The notes: generated by a model from the letters alone, not told the origin. A stretch of DNA of 41,531 bases from Draconibacterium orientale (GCA_020721645.1 DYMH01000004.1:1-41531), one strand, 5' to 3'. Shown: positions 7,813 through 16,334, numbered from the stretch's first letter. Made by a program: numbers and translations.

Positions 7813-7830
7813 ATAAAAATCTGTAAACGA

Positions 7831-9456
7831 TTACTTCGATTTAATCATCGTCTGTTTATTTTCATTTGCTGCTTGTTTGAATGTATCTGTAAAAATCAAT
7901 TTTGTACCATCCCAATGTGCTGTTGTTTCAGTGTGATCAACTTCTCGGTCATTATTTTCCATTACTTTCGACATATTTTTATCGAAGTCGGAAGAAATAA
8001 TTTCATCGGGATTTTCATTTTTTTCATAACCTTTTCGTGTAGCAACAGCTATCCACGAAAAACTGACTGTCGAATTTCCTTTGCCGTTTTCTCGAATTGA
8101 AAATCCTGTCGATTTATTTGTTTCAATATAAACTCCTGCAGTTTCTCCGTTCGGAGTTATTGTAATTATTATCGGTTCTTTATCTGAAATCAGAGGTAAA
8201 TATTTGTCCTCAAATTTAATTTCGGCTTTCCCGTTTATTAATTGACCTGAGCCTTTTATAAAAATATCAACAGTTGCCGAAGTAGGTACATAAGTTGCCG
8301 TGCGTTCTTTTGTTCCGTTATCCGACAATTGAGTGATGATGTTGTTTGTAAATTGCTTTCCGTCCACATACATTGCGTATCTATTTCCCTTTACATTCAT
8401 TCCGTAAACTTCACCATGAGTCCACGAACCTAACAAGGAGCCATTACTCCCGATTCCAATTCCGGAGGCTGAGTAATTATCTTTGCCGTAATTGGAGTCG
8501 TCTCCGCGACAGTATGCACCGTAAGCTGCTTTAGTCGTTGTTGTATTTGTACCATATCCATACACTCCAATAGCTACTTGGTTGTTGCCTTTTGCATAAA
8601 AATTACCTCCAATAGTAAAGCCCGAAGTGCTTGATGAATTTGTTTGCTCAGCCCAACCTGCAATAGCATTCTGGTTAGTGGCTTTATCAACACTGACCTT
8701 ATTTACACCATATAATCCGGAAGGGGTGTTTAAACTACTTGGGTCGGCATCGTCAATATAATAGTAACCTGCCATCCAAGTGTTTGAGTACCCAACAACT
8801 GCTGCAACATTCGCACTTCCGGTAGTTCTGCCGTAAACACCAATGCTGTTAGGGTCTTCTGTCCACCCATAAACAGAAGCTCCGTTAACGGTAGAAACTC
8901 CAACAGTAATAGAACCGTTATATCCTAAATAGCCATATGTTTGTTGCCCGGAAACATCTGAAAAACCTGCTACCGCAACTGTTGTTGTAGAGGAAGAAGA
9001 TGTTTTTGAAAAAATTCCGTATTGATTTGTAGCCCCATCGTAATAAAGACCATAAATTTGTCCGGAATCATAAACTTTAATATTGACATTTCCTTCGGGG
9101 TAGATATACGTGGGGGTTGCTGTCGGTCGCAACCAATATTCTGTTTCGCCCGAAACAGAGGGAACACTTCCTCCGTAGAGGTTTTGCCAAGCTGTTCCGT
9201 TATAATAATAAAACCCCGGAACTGCACCGTTGGTTTGGTATATCAACAAACCTGTTGATACCGACAAGGAGCCGCGCTGTAGTTCTGTCATTCTGGGAAT
9301 CAGCAATCCCGAAGTTGTGGATTTAATATCGAGCATCGCTCCGGCTGTGGGTGCCGAACCGTCGGAGTTAATTGCCACTTGGGCAAAGATGTTTGAGGAA
9401 AACAGGATTCCGAAAAGTAGGAGCGAGGCGATTTTTAGTTTGAATTTGGTGTCCAT
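7831..9456 (-). CDS. Secreted tail-fibre-like surface protein
   Basis: A 541-residue secreted protein of unknown function. After the signal peptide (LLLFGILFSSNIFAQ) comes a module common in secreted Bacteroidota proteins: a MLDIKSTTSGLLIPRMT segment, then GLLIYQTNGAVPGFYYYNGTAWQNL. A long Gly/Tyr/Thr-rich middle (about 105-365) carries loose repeats built around GVYG and AVVGYS. The C-terminal ~170 residues (from about 370) begin FTNNIITQLSDN and form a separate mixed domain. I see no T9SS sorting domain, so it may stay periplasmic or use another route. It has its own promoter candidate (9485-9514). Confidence 0.78.
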   Translation of the reverse strand: MDTKFKLKIASLLLFGILFSSNIFAQVAINSDGSAPTAGAMLDIKSTTSGLLIPRMTELQRGSLSVSTGLLIYQTNGAVPGFYYYNGTAWQNLYGGSVPSVSGETEYWLRPTATPTYIYPEGNVNIKVYDSGQIYGLYYDGATNQYGIFSKTSSSSTTTVAVAGFSDVSGQQTYGYLGYNGSITVGVSTVNGASVYGWTEDPNSIGVYGRTTGSANVAAVVGYSNTWMAGYYYIDDADPSSLNTPSGLYGVNKVSVDKATNQNAIAGWAEQTNSSSTSGFTIGGNFYAKGNNQVAIGVYGYGTNTTTTKAAYGAYCRGDDSNYGKDNYSASGIGIGSNGSLLGSWTHGEVYGMNVKGNRYAMYVDGKQFTNNIITQLSDNGTKERTATYVPTSATVDIFIKGSGQLINGKAEIKFEDKYLPLISDKEPIIITITPNGETAGVYIETNKSTGFSIRENGKGNSTVSFSWIAVATRKGYEKNENPDEIISSDFDKNMSKVMENNDREVDHTETTAHWDGTKLIFTDTFKQAANENKQTMIKSK

Positions 9457-9484
9457 AATGAAGATTTTTTTAAAGTTTCTGTTT

Positions 9485-9514
9485 CAAATATAATATACGT
9501 AATAAAGTTTCAAA
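9485..9514 (-). promoter_or_regulatory. Bacteroidota-type promoter of the 7831-9456 gene
   Basis: On the minus strand, TTTG (9511-9514) is followed after 18 bp by TATATTTG (9485-9492), matching the TTTG / TAnnTTTG consensus. The -7 box ends about 28 bp upstream of the start codon at 9456. Confidence 0.6.
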
Positions 9515-9582
9515 ATGTTTTCATTTTTAATAAAAAAATAGTATGCAAATAAAGTAAAAATTTTTATGAAACCTATAATAAA

Positions 9583-9708
9583 TAATTGTTAATTATTAAT
9601 TGTTAATTATTAATGAAGTAATGATTTGATTTTGATAAGAATACGGACATTATAAAATACAAATAAGTAATGGTTAATTATTAATTGTTAATTGTTAATG
9701 AAGTAACT
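9583..9708. repeat. Heptad arrays flanking 45-bp repeat, copy 2
   Basis: Short arrays of aattgtt/aattatt (about 9583-9613 and 9671-9700) flank a second copy of the 45-bp dispersed unit (9614-9658; four mismatches to 1294-1338). After each array the sequence resumes with tgaagtaa, the beginning of the 45-bp unit. The 45-bp unit and the heptads therefore seem to move or expand together. Confidence 0.85.
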
Positions 9709-9760
9709 GAAGTTTAGCAGTTTGTATATATTATTTGTTATCAATGAAATATAAAGAAAA

Positions 9761-9842
9761 TGTATCACAAAGTTGCACAAAGTTAAGGCACAAAGTTGAA
9801 AACTTTTCTTTGCGAAACTTTGTGCTAAAACTTTGTGATACA
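9761..9842. repeat. 82-bp palindromic element with cacaaagtt repeats
   Basis: Perfect 14-bp outer arms tgtatcacaaagtt (9761-9774) and aactttgtgataca (9829-9842). Between them are two more direct copies of cacaaagtt and one inverted copy, giving several alternative stems. It resembles a miniature inverted-repeat element or a folded RNA. No coding potential. Confidence 0.8.
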
Positions 9843-9874
9843 AAAAAATGATAAATATAATTTCATTATTACTT

Positions 9875-9922
9875 ATTAAAAGCAATCAGCATATCAGTAC
9901 ATCAAAAAATTAACCAATCAAA
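9875..9922 (-). repeat. 48-bp dispersed repeat, copy 1
   Basis: The reverse complement of these 48 bases matches 30053-30100 with two mismatches (shared core gatatgctgattgctttt). Non-coding, in the repeat-rich gap between the parC terminator and the secreted-protein gene. Confidence 0.85.
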
Positions 9923-9965
9923 ATATAAATCTGTCCGATTACTTAACGTATTTTTATGCAAAAAA

Positions 9966-9989
9966 AAACTGAAATTTTACTTTCAGTTT
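9966..9989 (-). terminator. Rho-independent terminator of parC
   Basis: Arms aaactgaaa (9966-9974) and tttcagttt (9981-9989) with a 6-nt loop. The plus-strand A run just left of it gives a U tract on the minus strand. It lies 10 bp past the parC stop codon. Confidence 0.85.
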
Positions 9990-9999
9990 GTTTGTGATT

Positions 10000-12633
10000 T
10001 TACAATTTCAGCACTTTTTGTTCGCCTTCATCGCCGGGTCGAATTATTTCAAACTCCGGCTCGTTTGTTTCTACAGCATTTTCAATGTCGGAGTCTTCAT
10101 CGAAATCGTTGTCGATGTCGTCGTCGCCTTCCACTGTTTTCGGTTCAATTTCAACAACTGTTCCTATTTCGTATAGGCTTAATCGTTTCCCACGTGCTTT
10201 GTAACTTTTTGCGGCAATAAATTCTTCGCCGTCCACAATTTCCTTGGGTCGTTTGGCATGAGCTCCTCCGAAAATCAGTTCAAACATCGGGTGTTTGTGC
10301 TCGCTGAGCAGCAATAATTTAGAGTCTGCATGGTCGCCGATAAATGAAGCCGGTCGTTCGGAATTTTCCAAATCGAAACGTTTCAGGTAGATAAATCCTT
10401 GTTCGGCATCGAAAAGTACAGCGGAAAATATTTTTCCCTGACGAAATTTTTCGAGTATCAACAAATCGTCTTCAAAGTGATTTGATAAATCGAAATTTGT
10501 GGTACGGAAATTTCCGGATTTTGTAACTATCAACAGTTTATCATCGCCTTTAAATTCTCCGAGAAATTCGCCTTTCCCGTCGGCATTGATGCGTAATACG
10601 TCGCGGTCGAACCAAATTTTTCGCCCGCCGAGTGTCGAAACGCCTTCTTCTTTGAGGTTGATTTTATGAACGGGATTTTTGCTCAAAATATTTCCCATCG
10701 AATCGCGTCCTTTTATTGTGAGTGCACTGAAATCTTCGTCCCAAACGCGTTTTTTTAATCGCGGTCGCGGTTTTAGTGTGATACGCACGGTTTCTGCTTC
10801 TCCGTTGGGGTTTGCCGAAAAATACATGACTTCCGAACGCGGAGTGTCTTGTGTGAGATTGTATTCTTTGTCGCGCGTTACGCCGCTCACGAAGAATCGT
10901 TTCATGTAGGCAAAACCTGTTTTTCCGTCGCGATAAACGGCGTTGTAAATTGTCCGCTTGTCGTTTTTCTTGAAAACGGCGATATGAATTACGTTTTGCC
11001 CCACAAATGTTTTTTGCGTAACTTTTGAAACAATATACGTTCCGTCGCGGCGGAAGACAATGATTTCGTCCATATCCGAGCAATCGGAAACATACGTGTC
11101 TTTTTTCAGCGACATTCCCGCAAAACCTTCTTCGTAATTGATATACAGTTTTTCGTTGGCTATTACGACTTTTGTAGCTTCGATATTTTCAAAATTTCGT
11201 ATTTCGGTTTTTCGCTCTTTGCCGGTCGAAAATTTTTCTTTGATATTCAGATAATAATCAATCGTATATTGAACCAAATGAGCCAAATAAAAATCAATTT
11301 GAATCATTTCTTCTTCTACCGATTTTATGTATTCGTCCGATTTGAAAGCATCGTATTTCGAGATACGTTTAATCTTTATTTCCGTTAATTTGATAATATC
11401 ATCGGTTGTTACGGCTCGACGCAATTTCTTTTTAAACGGCTCTAAACCTTTGTCGATAGTTTCGAGAACCGATTCCCAGGTTTCGCAGTTTTCGATGCTG
11501 TTGTAAATACGGTTTTCGATGAATATTTTTTCCAACGACGACATGTGCCACGCTTCTTCCAATTCGTTTTTTCGAATTTCGAGTTCCATTCGCAGCAGTT
11601 CCATGGTGTTTTGAACCGATATTCGGAGCATTTCGCTCACAGTCGGAAACAACGGTTTATCGTCGAAAATTACGGTTGAGTTGGGAGAAATGGAGACTTC
11701 GCAATCCGTAACGGCATAAAGAGCATCAATCGTAGTATCGGGCGAAATTCCGGGTTGAAGATGAACGAGAATCTCGACAAATTCGGCGGTATTGTCTTCT
11801 ATTTTCCGAATTTTGATTTTATTCTTTTCGTTTGCCGTAAGGATAGATTCAATCAATGTTCCGGTAGTTTTTCCGAAGGGCAGGTCTTTGATAACCAAAG
11901 TTTTTTTATCGAGTTTTTCGATTTTTGCACGAACACGTATTTTCCCGCCGCGTGCTCCGTCTTGGTAGCGCGATACATCGACCATGCCGCCAGTCGGGAA
12001 ATCGGGGAACAGCTCAAAAGGTTCATTTTTCAAATGAGCAATTGATGCGTCAATCAATTCGATAAAATTGTGGGGCAGAATTTTAGAAGCCAAACCAACG
12101 GCAATTCCTTCAACGCCTTGTGCTAAGAGCAATGGAAATTTGACAGGCAGATTGATTGGTTCTTTGTTTCGTCCATCGTAAGATAGTTTCCAATTTGTAG
12201 TTTTCGGATTGAAAATTACTTCGTTGGCAAATTTCGACAAACGGGCTTCGATGTATCGCGGTGCTGCTGCATTGTCGCCTGTGTAGATATTTCCCCAGTT
12301 TCCCTGCATGTCTATCAACAAATCTTTTTGCCCGAGTTGAACCAAGGCATCGCCGATAGAAGCATCGCCGTGAGGGTGATATTGCATTGTGTAGCCGATG
12401 ATGTTGGCTACTTTGTTGTATCGTCCGTCGTCCAAGCGTTTCATGGAATGCAGTATCCGTCGTTGAACGGGTTTCAATCCGTCAATTACGTGTGGTACGG
12501 CACGTTCGAGAATTACATAAGAAGCATAATCTAAGAACCAATTTTTATACATTCCCGAAATATACTTTACATGATGTTCGCCTGTTGAGCTTTCATCGTG
12601 TGTTTGTGTGGTGTGTATGTTAAAATCTTCCAT
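10000..12633 (-). CDS. parC: DNA topoisomerase IV subunit A
   Basis: The DNA-cutting subunit of topoisomerase IV, which with ParE unlinks daughter chromosomes. The 877-residue protein has the winged-helix/tower core: ERAVPHVIDGLKPVQRRILHSM (43-64), HPHGDASIGDALVQLGQ (86-102) and the catalytic Tyr127 in AAAPRYIEARLS. Later regions include the coiled coil and a C-terminal beta-pinwheel-like part; the end is acidic (GDDDIDNDFDEDSDIEN). The residue equivalent to GyrA Ser83 is Ala91; I recall this as common in ParC of this phylum, so it is not evidence of acquired resistance. No GyrA-box is obvious, supporting ParC over GyrA. parE lies upstream on the same strand, separated by repeat arrays. Confidence 0.93.
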   Translation of the reverse strand: MEDFNIHTTQTHDESSTGEHHVKYISGMYKNWFLDYASYVILERAVPHVIDGLKPVQRRILHSMKRLDDGRYNKVANIIGYTMQYHPHGDASIGDALVQLGQKDLLIDMQGNWGNIYTGDNAAAPRYIEARLSKFANEVIFNPKTTNWKLSYDGRNKEPINLPVKFPLLLAQGVEGIAVGLASKILPHNFIELIDASIAHLKNEPFELFPDFPTGGMVDVSRYQDGARGGKIRVRAKIEKLDKKTLVIKDLPFGKTTGTLIESILTANEKNKIKIRKIEDNTAEFVEILVHLQPGISPDTTIDALYAVTDCEVSISPNSTVIFDDKPLFPTVSEMLRISVQNTMELLRMELEIRKNELEEAWHMSSLEKIFIENRIYNSIENCETWESVLETIDKGLEPFKKKLRRAVTTDDIIKLTEIKIKRISKYDAFKSDEYIKSVEEEMIQIDFYLAHLVQYTIDYYLNIKEKFSTGKERKTEIRNFENIEATKVVIANEKLYINYEEGFAGMSLKKDTYVSDCSDMDEIIVFRRDGTYIVSKVTQKTFVGQNVIHIAVFKKNDKRTIYNAVYRDGKTGFAYMKRFFVSGVTRDKEYNLTQDTPRSEVMYFSANPNGEAETVRITLKPRPRLKKRVWDEDFSALTIKGRDSMGNILSKNPVHKINLKEEGVSTLGGRKIWFDRDVLRINADGKGEFLGEFKGDDKLLIVTKSGNFRTTNFDLSNHFEDDLLILEKFRQGKIFSAVLFDAEQGFIYLKRFDLENSERPASFIGDHADSKLLLLSEHKHPMFELIFGGAHAKRPKEIVDGEEFIAAKSYKARGKRLSLYEIGTVVEIEPKTVEGDDDIDNDFDEDSDIENAVETNEPEFEIIRPGDEGEQKVLKL

Positions 12634-12637
12634 GAAA

Positions 12638-12740
12638 TTAATTAGGAATTAGGAATTAGGAATTAGGAATTAGGAATTAGGAATTAGGAATTAGGAATTT
12701 AAGAATTAAGAATTAAGAATTAGGAATTAGGAATTAGGAA
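12638..12740. repeat. Heptanucleotide array (aattagg)n between parE and parC
   Basis: About fourteen 7-bp units of aattagg, with a few aattaag variants near 12698-12720, directly upstream of the parC start codon. They fill what would be the leader region of parC. Confidence 0.93.
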
Positions 12741-12776
12741 ATGTGGAAATTTGAAAATGTGGAAATTATTTTTTTT

Positions 12777-12911
12777 AATTATCAATTGTCCATTGTCAAT
12801 TATCCATTGTCAATTATCCATTGTCAATTATCCATTGTCAATTATCCATTGTCAATTATCCATTGTCCATTGTCCATTGTCAATTATCCATTGTCCATTG
12901 TCCATTATCAA
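12777..12911. repeat. Heptad array (caattat/ccattgt) abutting the parE stop
   Basis: About nineteen 7-bp units alternating between caattat, ccattat, ccattgt and caattgt, ending at the parE stop codon. The alternation produces a higher-order 14/21-bp pattern. Open frames across it give artificial repeat peptides and are not genes. Confidence 0.92.
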
Positions 12912-14759
12912 TTATTCAACAACATCTTGTTCTACTCTGAGGTTTTCGATAATAAAATCCTGTCGTTCGGGCGTATTTTTTCCCATAAAAAAGTCGAGCA
13001 TTTGTGCGATGGATTCGTTGGTGTTGATAATAACGGGTTCCAAGCGAATATCTTTACCGATAAAATGTTTAAATTCGTCGGGCGAAATTTCGCCGAGACC
13101 TTTAAAACGAGTGATTTCTGCATTTTTGCCGAGTTCTTCGAGAGCTGCCAGTTTTTCTTCTTCCGAATAGCAATAATTTGTTTTCTTTTTATTCCGAATG
13201 CGGAAGAGCGGTGTTTGCAAAATATAGAGATGATGACTTTTAATAACTTCGGGGAAAAATTTAAGGAAGAACGTAATTAACAGAAGGCGAATGTGCATTC
13301 CGTCCACGTCGGCATCTGTCGAAATTACGATTTGGTTGTAACGCAATTCATCGATTCCTTCTTCGATATTGAGTGCGGCTTGCAAGAGATTAAATTCTTC
13401 GTTTTCGTAAACTATTTTCTTTGTCAATCCGTAGGTGTTCAGCGGTTTCCCTTTCAGACTGAAAACTGCCTGTGTATTCACATCTCGCGATTTGGTGATG
13501 GAACCGCTTGCCGAATCGCCTTCGGTGATGAATATTGTTGATAATTCTGATTTTTCGTTGTTCGTGTCGTTGAAATGAACACGACAGTCGCGTAATTTTT
13601 TATTGTGCAGGCTGACTTTTTTGGCTCGTTCTTTTGCCAATTTTTGGATTCCCGAAATTGCTTTGCGTTCTTTTTCGGAATCTTGAATTTTTCGTAAAAT
13701 TGCATCGGCTGTTTCGGGGTGTTTGTGCAGATAATTATCAAGATTTTGCGACACAAAATCCATGATAAATTGCCGCACCGACGGACCTTCGGGACCAATA
13801 TCTTTTGAGCCGAGTTTGGTTTTTGTCTGCGATTCGAAAACCGGTTCCTGCACTTTTATGGCGATAGCTGCAACCACCGAAGTGCGAATATCCGAGAAAT
13901 CGAAATCTTTCTTGTAAAAATCGCGCATTGTTTTTACAATTGCTTCGCGGAATGCGAGTAAATGCGTTCCGCCTTGCGAGGTGTGTTGTCCGTTTACGAA
14001 ACTGTAATATTCTTCGCCGTAAGCATCGCCGTGTGTCATGGCAATTTCGATGTCGGTGCCGAGCATGTGGATAATCGGATAGCGGCGATTGTCTTCCGTG
14101 ATATTTTCGCTCAGTAAATCGAGTAAGCCGTTTTTCGAGAAATATTTTTCGCCGTTGAACGTCAATGTCAATCCGGAATTGAGATAGACGTAGTTTTTCA
14201 ACATCTGCGAAACAAATTCGGTGATGTAGTGATAATTGCCAAAAAGACTTCGGTCGGGCAAAAACGAAATTTCTGTTCCGTTTTTTTCTTCGGTTTTTGT
14301 AACCGGGCGGTCGGTAACCAGATTTCCTTCCGAAAATTCTATTTCTTTGCATTCGCCTTCGCGAAAGGCTTTGATAACAAATTTTGTCGAAAGTGCGTTC
14401 ACTGCTTTAATCCCGACACCGTTCAGTCCGACAGATTTTTTGAAGACTTCGGAATCGTATTTTGCCCCGGTATTCATTTTCGAGGCAACATCAAGTACTT
14501 TTCCGAGCGGAATTCCGCGTCCGAAATCGCGAATCGTGATTTCTTTTTCGTTGAGGATAATGTCGATTTTTTTACCGAATCCCATCATGTATTCATCGAT
14601 GGAGTTGTCGAGAACTTCTTTGAGCAAGATGTAAATTCCGTCGTCTTGTGAGGCTCCGTCGCCCAATTTTCCGATGTACATTCCCGGACGTTTGCGAATG
14701 TGTTCTTTCCAATCGAGTGTCCTGATGGTTTCTTCCGAATAATTTGCAACTACTGACAT
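12912..14759 (-). CDS. parE: DNA topoisomerase IV subunit B
   Basis: The ATPase subunit of topoisomerase IV. The 615-residue protein has the GHKL ATP site (RPGMYIG 24-30; [13 protein letters not shown] with Glu48 and Asn52; DFGRGIP 78-84; [14 protein letters not shown] 111-124), the QTKTKLG loop (311-317), and the TOPRIM motifs EGDSASGS (413-420) and DADVDGMH (482-489). Near the end, [17 protein letters not shown] fits ParE. It lacks the ~170-residue insertion of Gram-negative GyrB, which supports ParE. The start [21 protein letters not shown] is typical. parC follows after about 280 bp of repeats; the upstream promoter is clear. Confidence 0.94.
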   Translation of the reverse strand: MSVVANYSEETIRTLDWKEHIRKRPGMYIGKLGDGASQDDGIYILLKEVLDNSIDEYMMGFGKKIDIILNEKEITIRDFGRGIPLGKVLDVASKMNTGAKYDSEVFKKSVGLNGVGIKAVNALSTKFVIKAFREGECKEIEFSEGNLVTDRPVTKTEEKNGTEISFLPDRSLFGNYHYITEFVSQMLKNYVYLNSGLTLTFNGEKYFSKNGLLDLLSENITEDNRRYPIIHMLGTDIEIAMTHGDAYGEEYYSFVNGQHTSQGGTHLLAFREAIVKTMRDFYKKDFDFSDIRTSVVAAIAIKVQEPVFESQTKTKLGSKDIGPEGPSVRQFIMDFVSQNLDNYLHKHPETADAILRKIQDSEKERKAISGIQKLAKERAKKVSLHNKKLRDCRVHFNDTNNEKSELSTIFITEGDSASGSITKSRDVNTQAVFSLKGKPLNTYGLTKKIVYENEEFNLLQAALNIEEGIDELRYNQIVISTDADVDGMHIRLLLITFFLKFFPEVIKSHHLYILQTPLFRIRNKKKTNYCYSEEEKLAALEELGKNAEITRFKGLGEISPDEFKHFIGKDIRLEPVIINTNESIAQMLDFFMGKNTPERQDFIIENLRVEQDVVE

Positions 14760-14868
14760 AGGTTTGTTTCCGAAATTTCGGATTTTTTATTAAAAAAACG
14801 GTTGATTTTTGAGTTTATTTTAATGATACATTTACATAATGTAAAAATGTCATTACTCACTCAATTTG

Positions 14869-14901
14869 CAAATTTATCCTATTAATTAGGAATTATGCAA
14901 A
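14869..14901 (-). promoter_or_regulatory. Promoter of parE
   Basis: Minus-strand TTTG (14898-14901), 21 bp, then TAAATTTG (14869-14876), matching the Bacteroidota TTTG / TAnnTTTG consensus. It predicts a leader of about 100 nt before the parE start at 14759. That leader contains the palindrome tttacataatgtaaa (14831-14845). Confidence 0.55.
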
Positions 14902-15089
14902 TTAAGATTTCAACAATTAACGTGTCAGAGCGTTTTTTTTATTGATTAAAAATCTTAGAATGAAGAAAAAATAAATGCAAATATCAGAATATCAATATTA
15001 TTGACTAATACTCGGATGTTTTTAAAGCAAGATATTCTTGTGCATAAGATTTTAATGCAGTTCAGGAGAATTGAAAATGGATTACTTTG
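14902..15089. other. Non-coding gap upstream of parE
   Basis: With the parE leader this gap is about 330 bp. Beyond the promoter and the small palindrome near 14838, I see no gene, hairpin terminator or repeat. Confidence 0.5.
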
Positions 15090-15440
15090 TCAATTTTGTT
15101 TATATAATGTGAGTTTTTCATTATTATCGAGGTTTTCAACGATAATATAATCGGTGTATCGAAAATAGTCGATGTAAAATAGATTTGATTTGCCGTCGGA
15201 AACGGTGTATCGTTTTGAATTTGGTTCAGGTTTTTCAACGTCTTTTTCCGAAATTCGATATTTGATCCATTTGGCTTTGTCGTTATCGGTCAGTGAAATT
15301 TCAATGACCTGTGAGCCGTCTTCACTTATTTTGAGTAATACATTGATTGTTTTTGACTCGTAAACGCAATATTTTTGTGCGAAACTGTTTTGAAACAATC
15401 CCGAAACAAAGAAAATAACAATGATTAATGTTAACTTCAT
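15090..15440 (-). CDS. Small secreted protein, paralogue of the upstream gene
   Basis: A 116-residue secreted protein of unknown function. I start at the ATG at 15440 (MKLTLIIVIFFVSGLFQNSFAQ), giving a clean signal peptide; an in-frame ATG lies upstream at 15479. The mature part shares a pattern with the neighbour at 15507-15863: KYxVY near the N-terminus, then a DGK...YFRxxDYIIV block (DYFRYTDYIIV here). It has no Cys after the signal peptide. The two genes are 66 bp apart, head to tail, and likely one unit. They are transcribed away from the RiPP-like operon and share its upstream region, but no functional link is proven. Confidence 0.72.
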   Translation of the reverse strand: MKLTLIIVIFFVSGLFQNSFAQKYCVYESKTINVLLKISEDGSQVIEISLTDNDKAKWIKYRISEKDVEKPEPNSKRYTVSDGKSNLFYIDYFRYTDYIIVENLDNNEKLTLYKQN

Positions 15441-15506
15441 TAAAAAAAGTTTAAAAAATAGATTAAAAGAAAGGTTCATAGAGTGTGAACCTTCCTTCGT
15501 AAATTG

Positions 15507-15863
15507 TTATTCGGCTCTTCTGTAAAGAGTCCAAGCGGTTGAATAATCTTCGGGCGAAACAATAATGTAATCATCGGCACGGAAATAATCAATCCAATAA
15601 ATATCTCCTTTTCCGTCTTTTGCTTTGTAACGGAAGCCGCCTGTTTCAGTTGTTTCAGAATCGCCGTAATCAAGTAAATCAAATTCAATCCAAGCAGTTT
15701 TATCTTCGTTTGAAAAAGATACTCCTAATACTTTGCTGTTGTCGGAACTGCAAGTGAGCATCACATTAAAAGCATCGCCGTCGTAAACAAAATATTTTTG
15801 TGCATCGGCGGTTGATACAAATAAAGAAGCGAAGAAAATCGCAAACAAAGTTAATATTTTCAT
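15507..15863 (-). CDS. Small secreted protein, paralogue of the downstream gene
   Basis: A 118-residue secreted protein of unknown function. Start chosen at the ATG at 15863 (MKILTLFAIFFASLFVSTADAQ), with a standard signal peptide. The mature domain has KYFVYDGDAFNVML, a single Cys in TCSSDNSK, a WIEFDLLD strand and the shared block DGKGDIYWIDYFRADDYIIV, which aligns with the second paralogue. The domain is about 95 residues and probably an all-beta fold. It reads leftward from the same intergenic region that drives the RiPP-like operon. Confidence 0.75.
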   Translation of the reverse strand: MKILTLFAIFFASLFVSTADAQKYFVYDGDAFNVMLTCSSDNSKVLGVSFSNEDKTAWIEFDLLDYGDSETTETGGFRYKAKDGKGDIYWIDYFRADDYIIVSPEDYSTAWTLYRRAE

Positions 15864-16062
15864 AGTTATCAATTTTTTAGTTTAACATACTTTGAATAAC
15901 GCATTTTTTTTCAATATACACAATTAATTTTTATCGGAATTATTAATTTTTTTGTAAACATATTACAAATTGTGGTGAAGATGTTAAAAAAAGTGATGAA
16001 AATTGAAAAATTTAGACGGAAGCGGTTTCATGTTTTTATTAACTCTGTTATTTAACATGTTT

Positions 16063-16090
16063 TTTGTGAAAATAATTTTTCTTTTATTTG
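16063..16090 (+). promoter_or_regulatory. Candidate promoter of the RiPP-like operon
   Basis: TTTG (16063-16066) and TTTATTTG (16083-16090) resemble the TTTG / TAnnTTTG boxes with one mismatch and a slightly short 16-bp spacer. They lie 28 bp before the precursor start codon. The match is imperfect, so the call is tentative. Confidence 0.35.
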
Positions 16091-16118
16091 CGTGTCCAAA
16101 AATTAAATATTAAAACTT

Positions 16119-16271
16119 ATGAATGAAAAAATTGAAGAGTTAAAAAAGGAACTTGAATTCTTAGAGTTAGAAGACAGACTTGAAATGGTCGTTGCTGCAG
16201 GCGATTGTTGTTGCGTGAATGGTTCGTGCGGTGGTGGTGGTGGTGGAGAAACTCCTGCCCAGCCACGGTAA
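16119..16271 (+). CDS. Putative RiPP precursor peptide, Cys/Gly-rich core
   Basis: A 50-residue peptide. Residues 1-27 form a charged, probably helical leader (KIEELKKELEFLELEDRLEM), then VVAAG and the core GDCCCVNGSC followed by six glycines and ETPAQPR. Cysteines are 30, 31, 32 and 37. A strongly acidic leader plus a short Cys/Gly core, in front of a PqqD-like/M50 protein and a radical SAM/SPASM enzyme, is the layout of a ribosomally made, modified peptide. Thioether bonds from Cys (sactipeptide or ranthipeptide type) are the natural guess, with cleavage near VVAAG. A strong hairpin follows the gene. I know no named family with this core; the call rests on context and composition. Confidence 0.8.
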   Translation: MNEKIEELKKELEFLELEDRLEMVVAAGDCCCVNGSCGGGGGGETPAQPR

Positions 16272-16293
16272 GTGTTTATTTATTGCTTTACGA

Positions 16294-16334
16294 AAATAAA
16301 GTACCTCTATTGCATTTTAGAGGTATCTTTATTT
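16294..16334 (+). terminator. Stem-loop between precursor and maturation genes
   Basis: Arms aaataaag-tacctcta (16294-16309) and tagaggta-t-ctttattt (16318-16334) pair over 16 bp with one bulged T and an 8-nt loop. It sits 22 bp past the precursor stop codon and about 40 bp before the next start. It could act as a leaky terminator or RNA stabiliser that keeps precursor mRNA above enzyme mRNA. Confidence 0.75.

Noticed and set aside
10664-11083. 139-residue frame inside parC
   Set aside because: Out-of-frame shadow of parC with biased composition.
12741-13280. Plus-strand frames with NYPLSIIHCQLSIV-type repeat peptide
   Set aside because: The peptide repeat is produced by the 7-bp array, and the rest is antisense to parE; not a gene.
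13738-14352. 204-residue minus-strand frame within parE
   Set aside because: Another frame of parE; highly basic, Arg/His-rich artefact with no family features.
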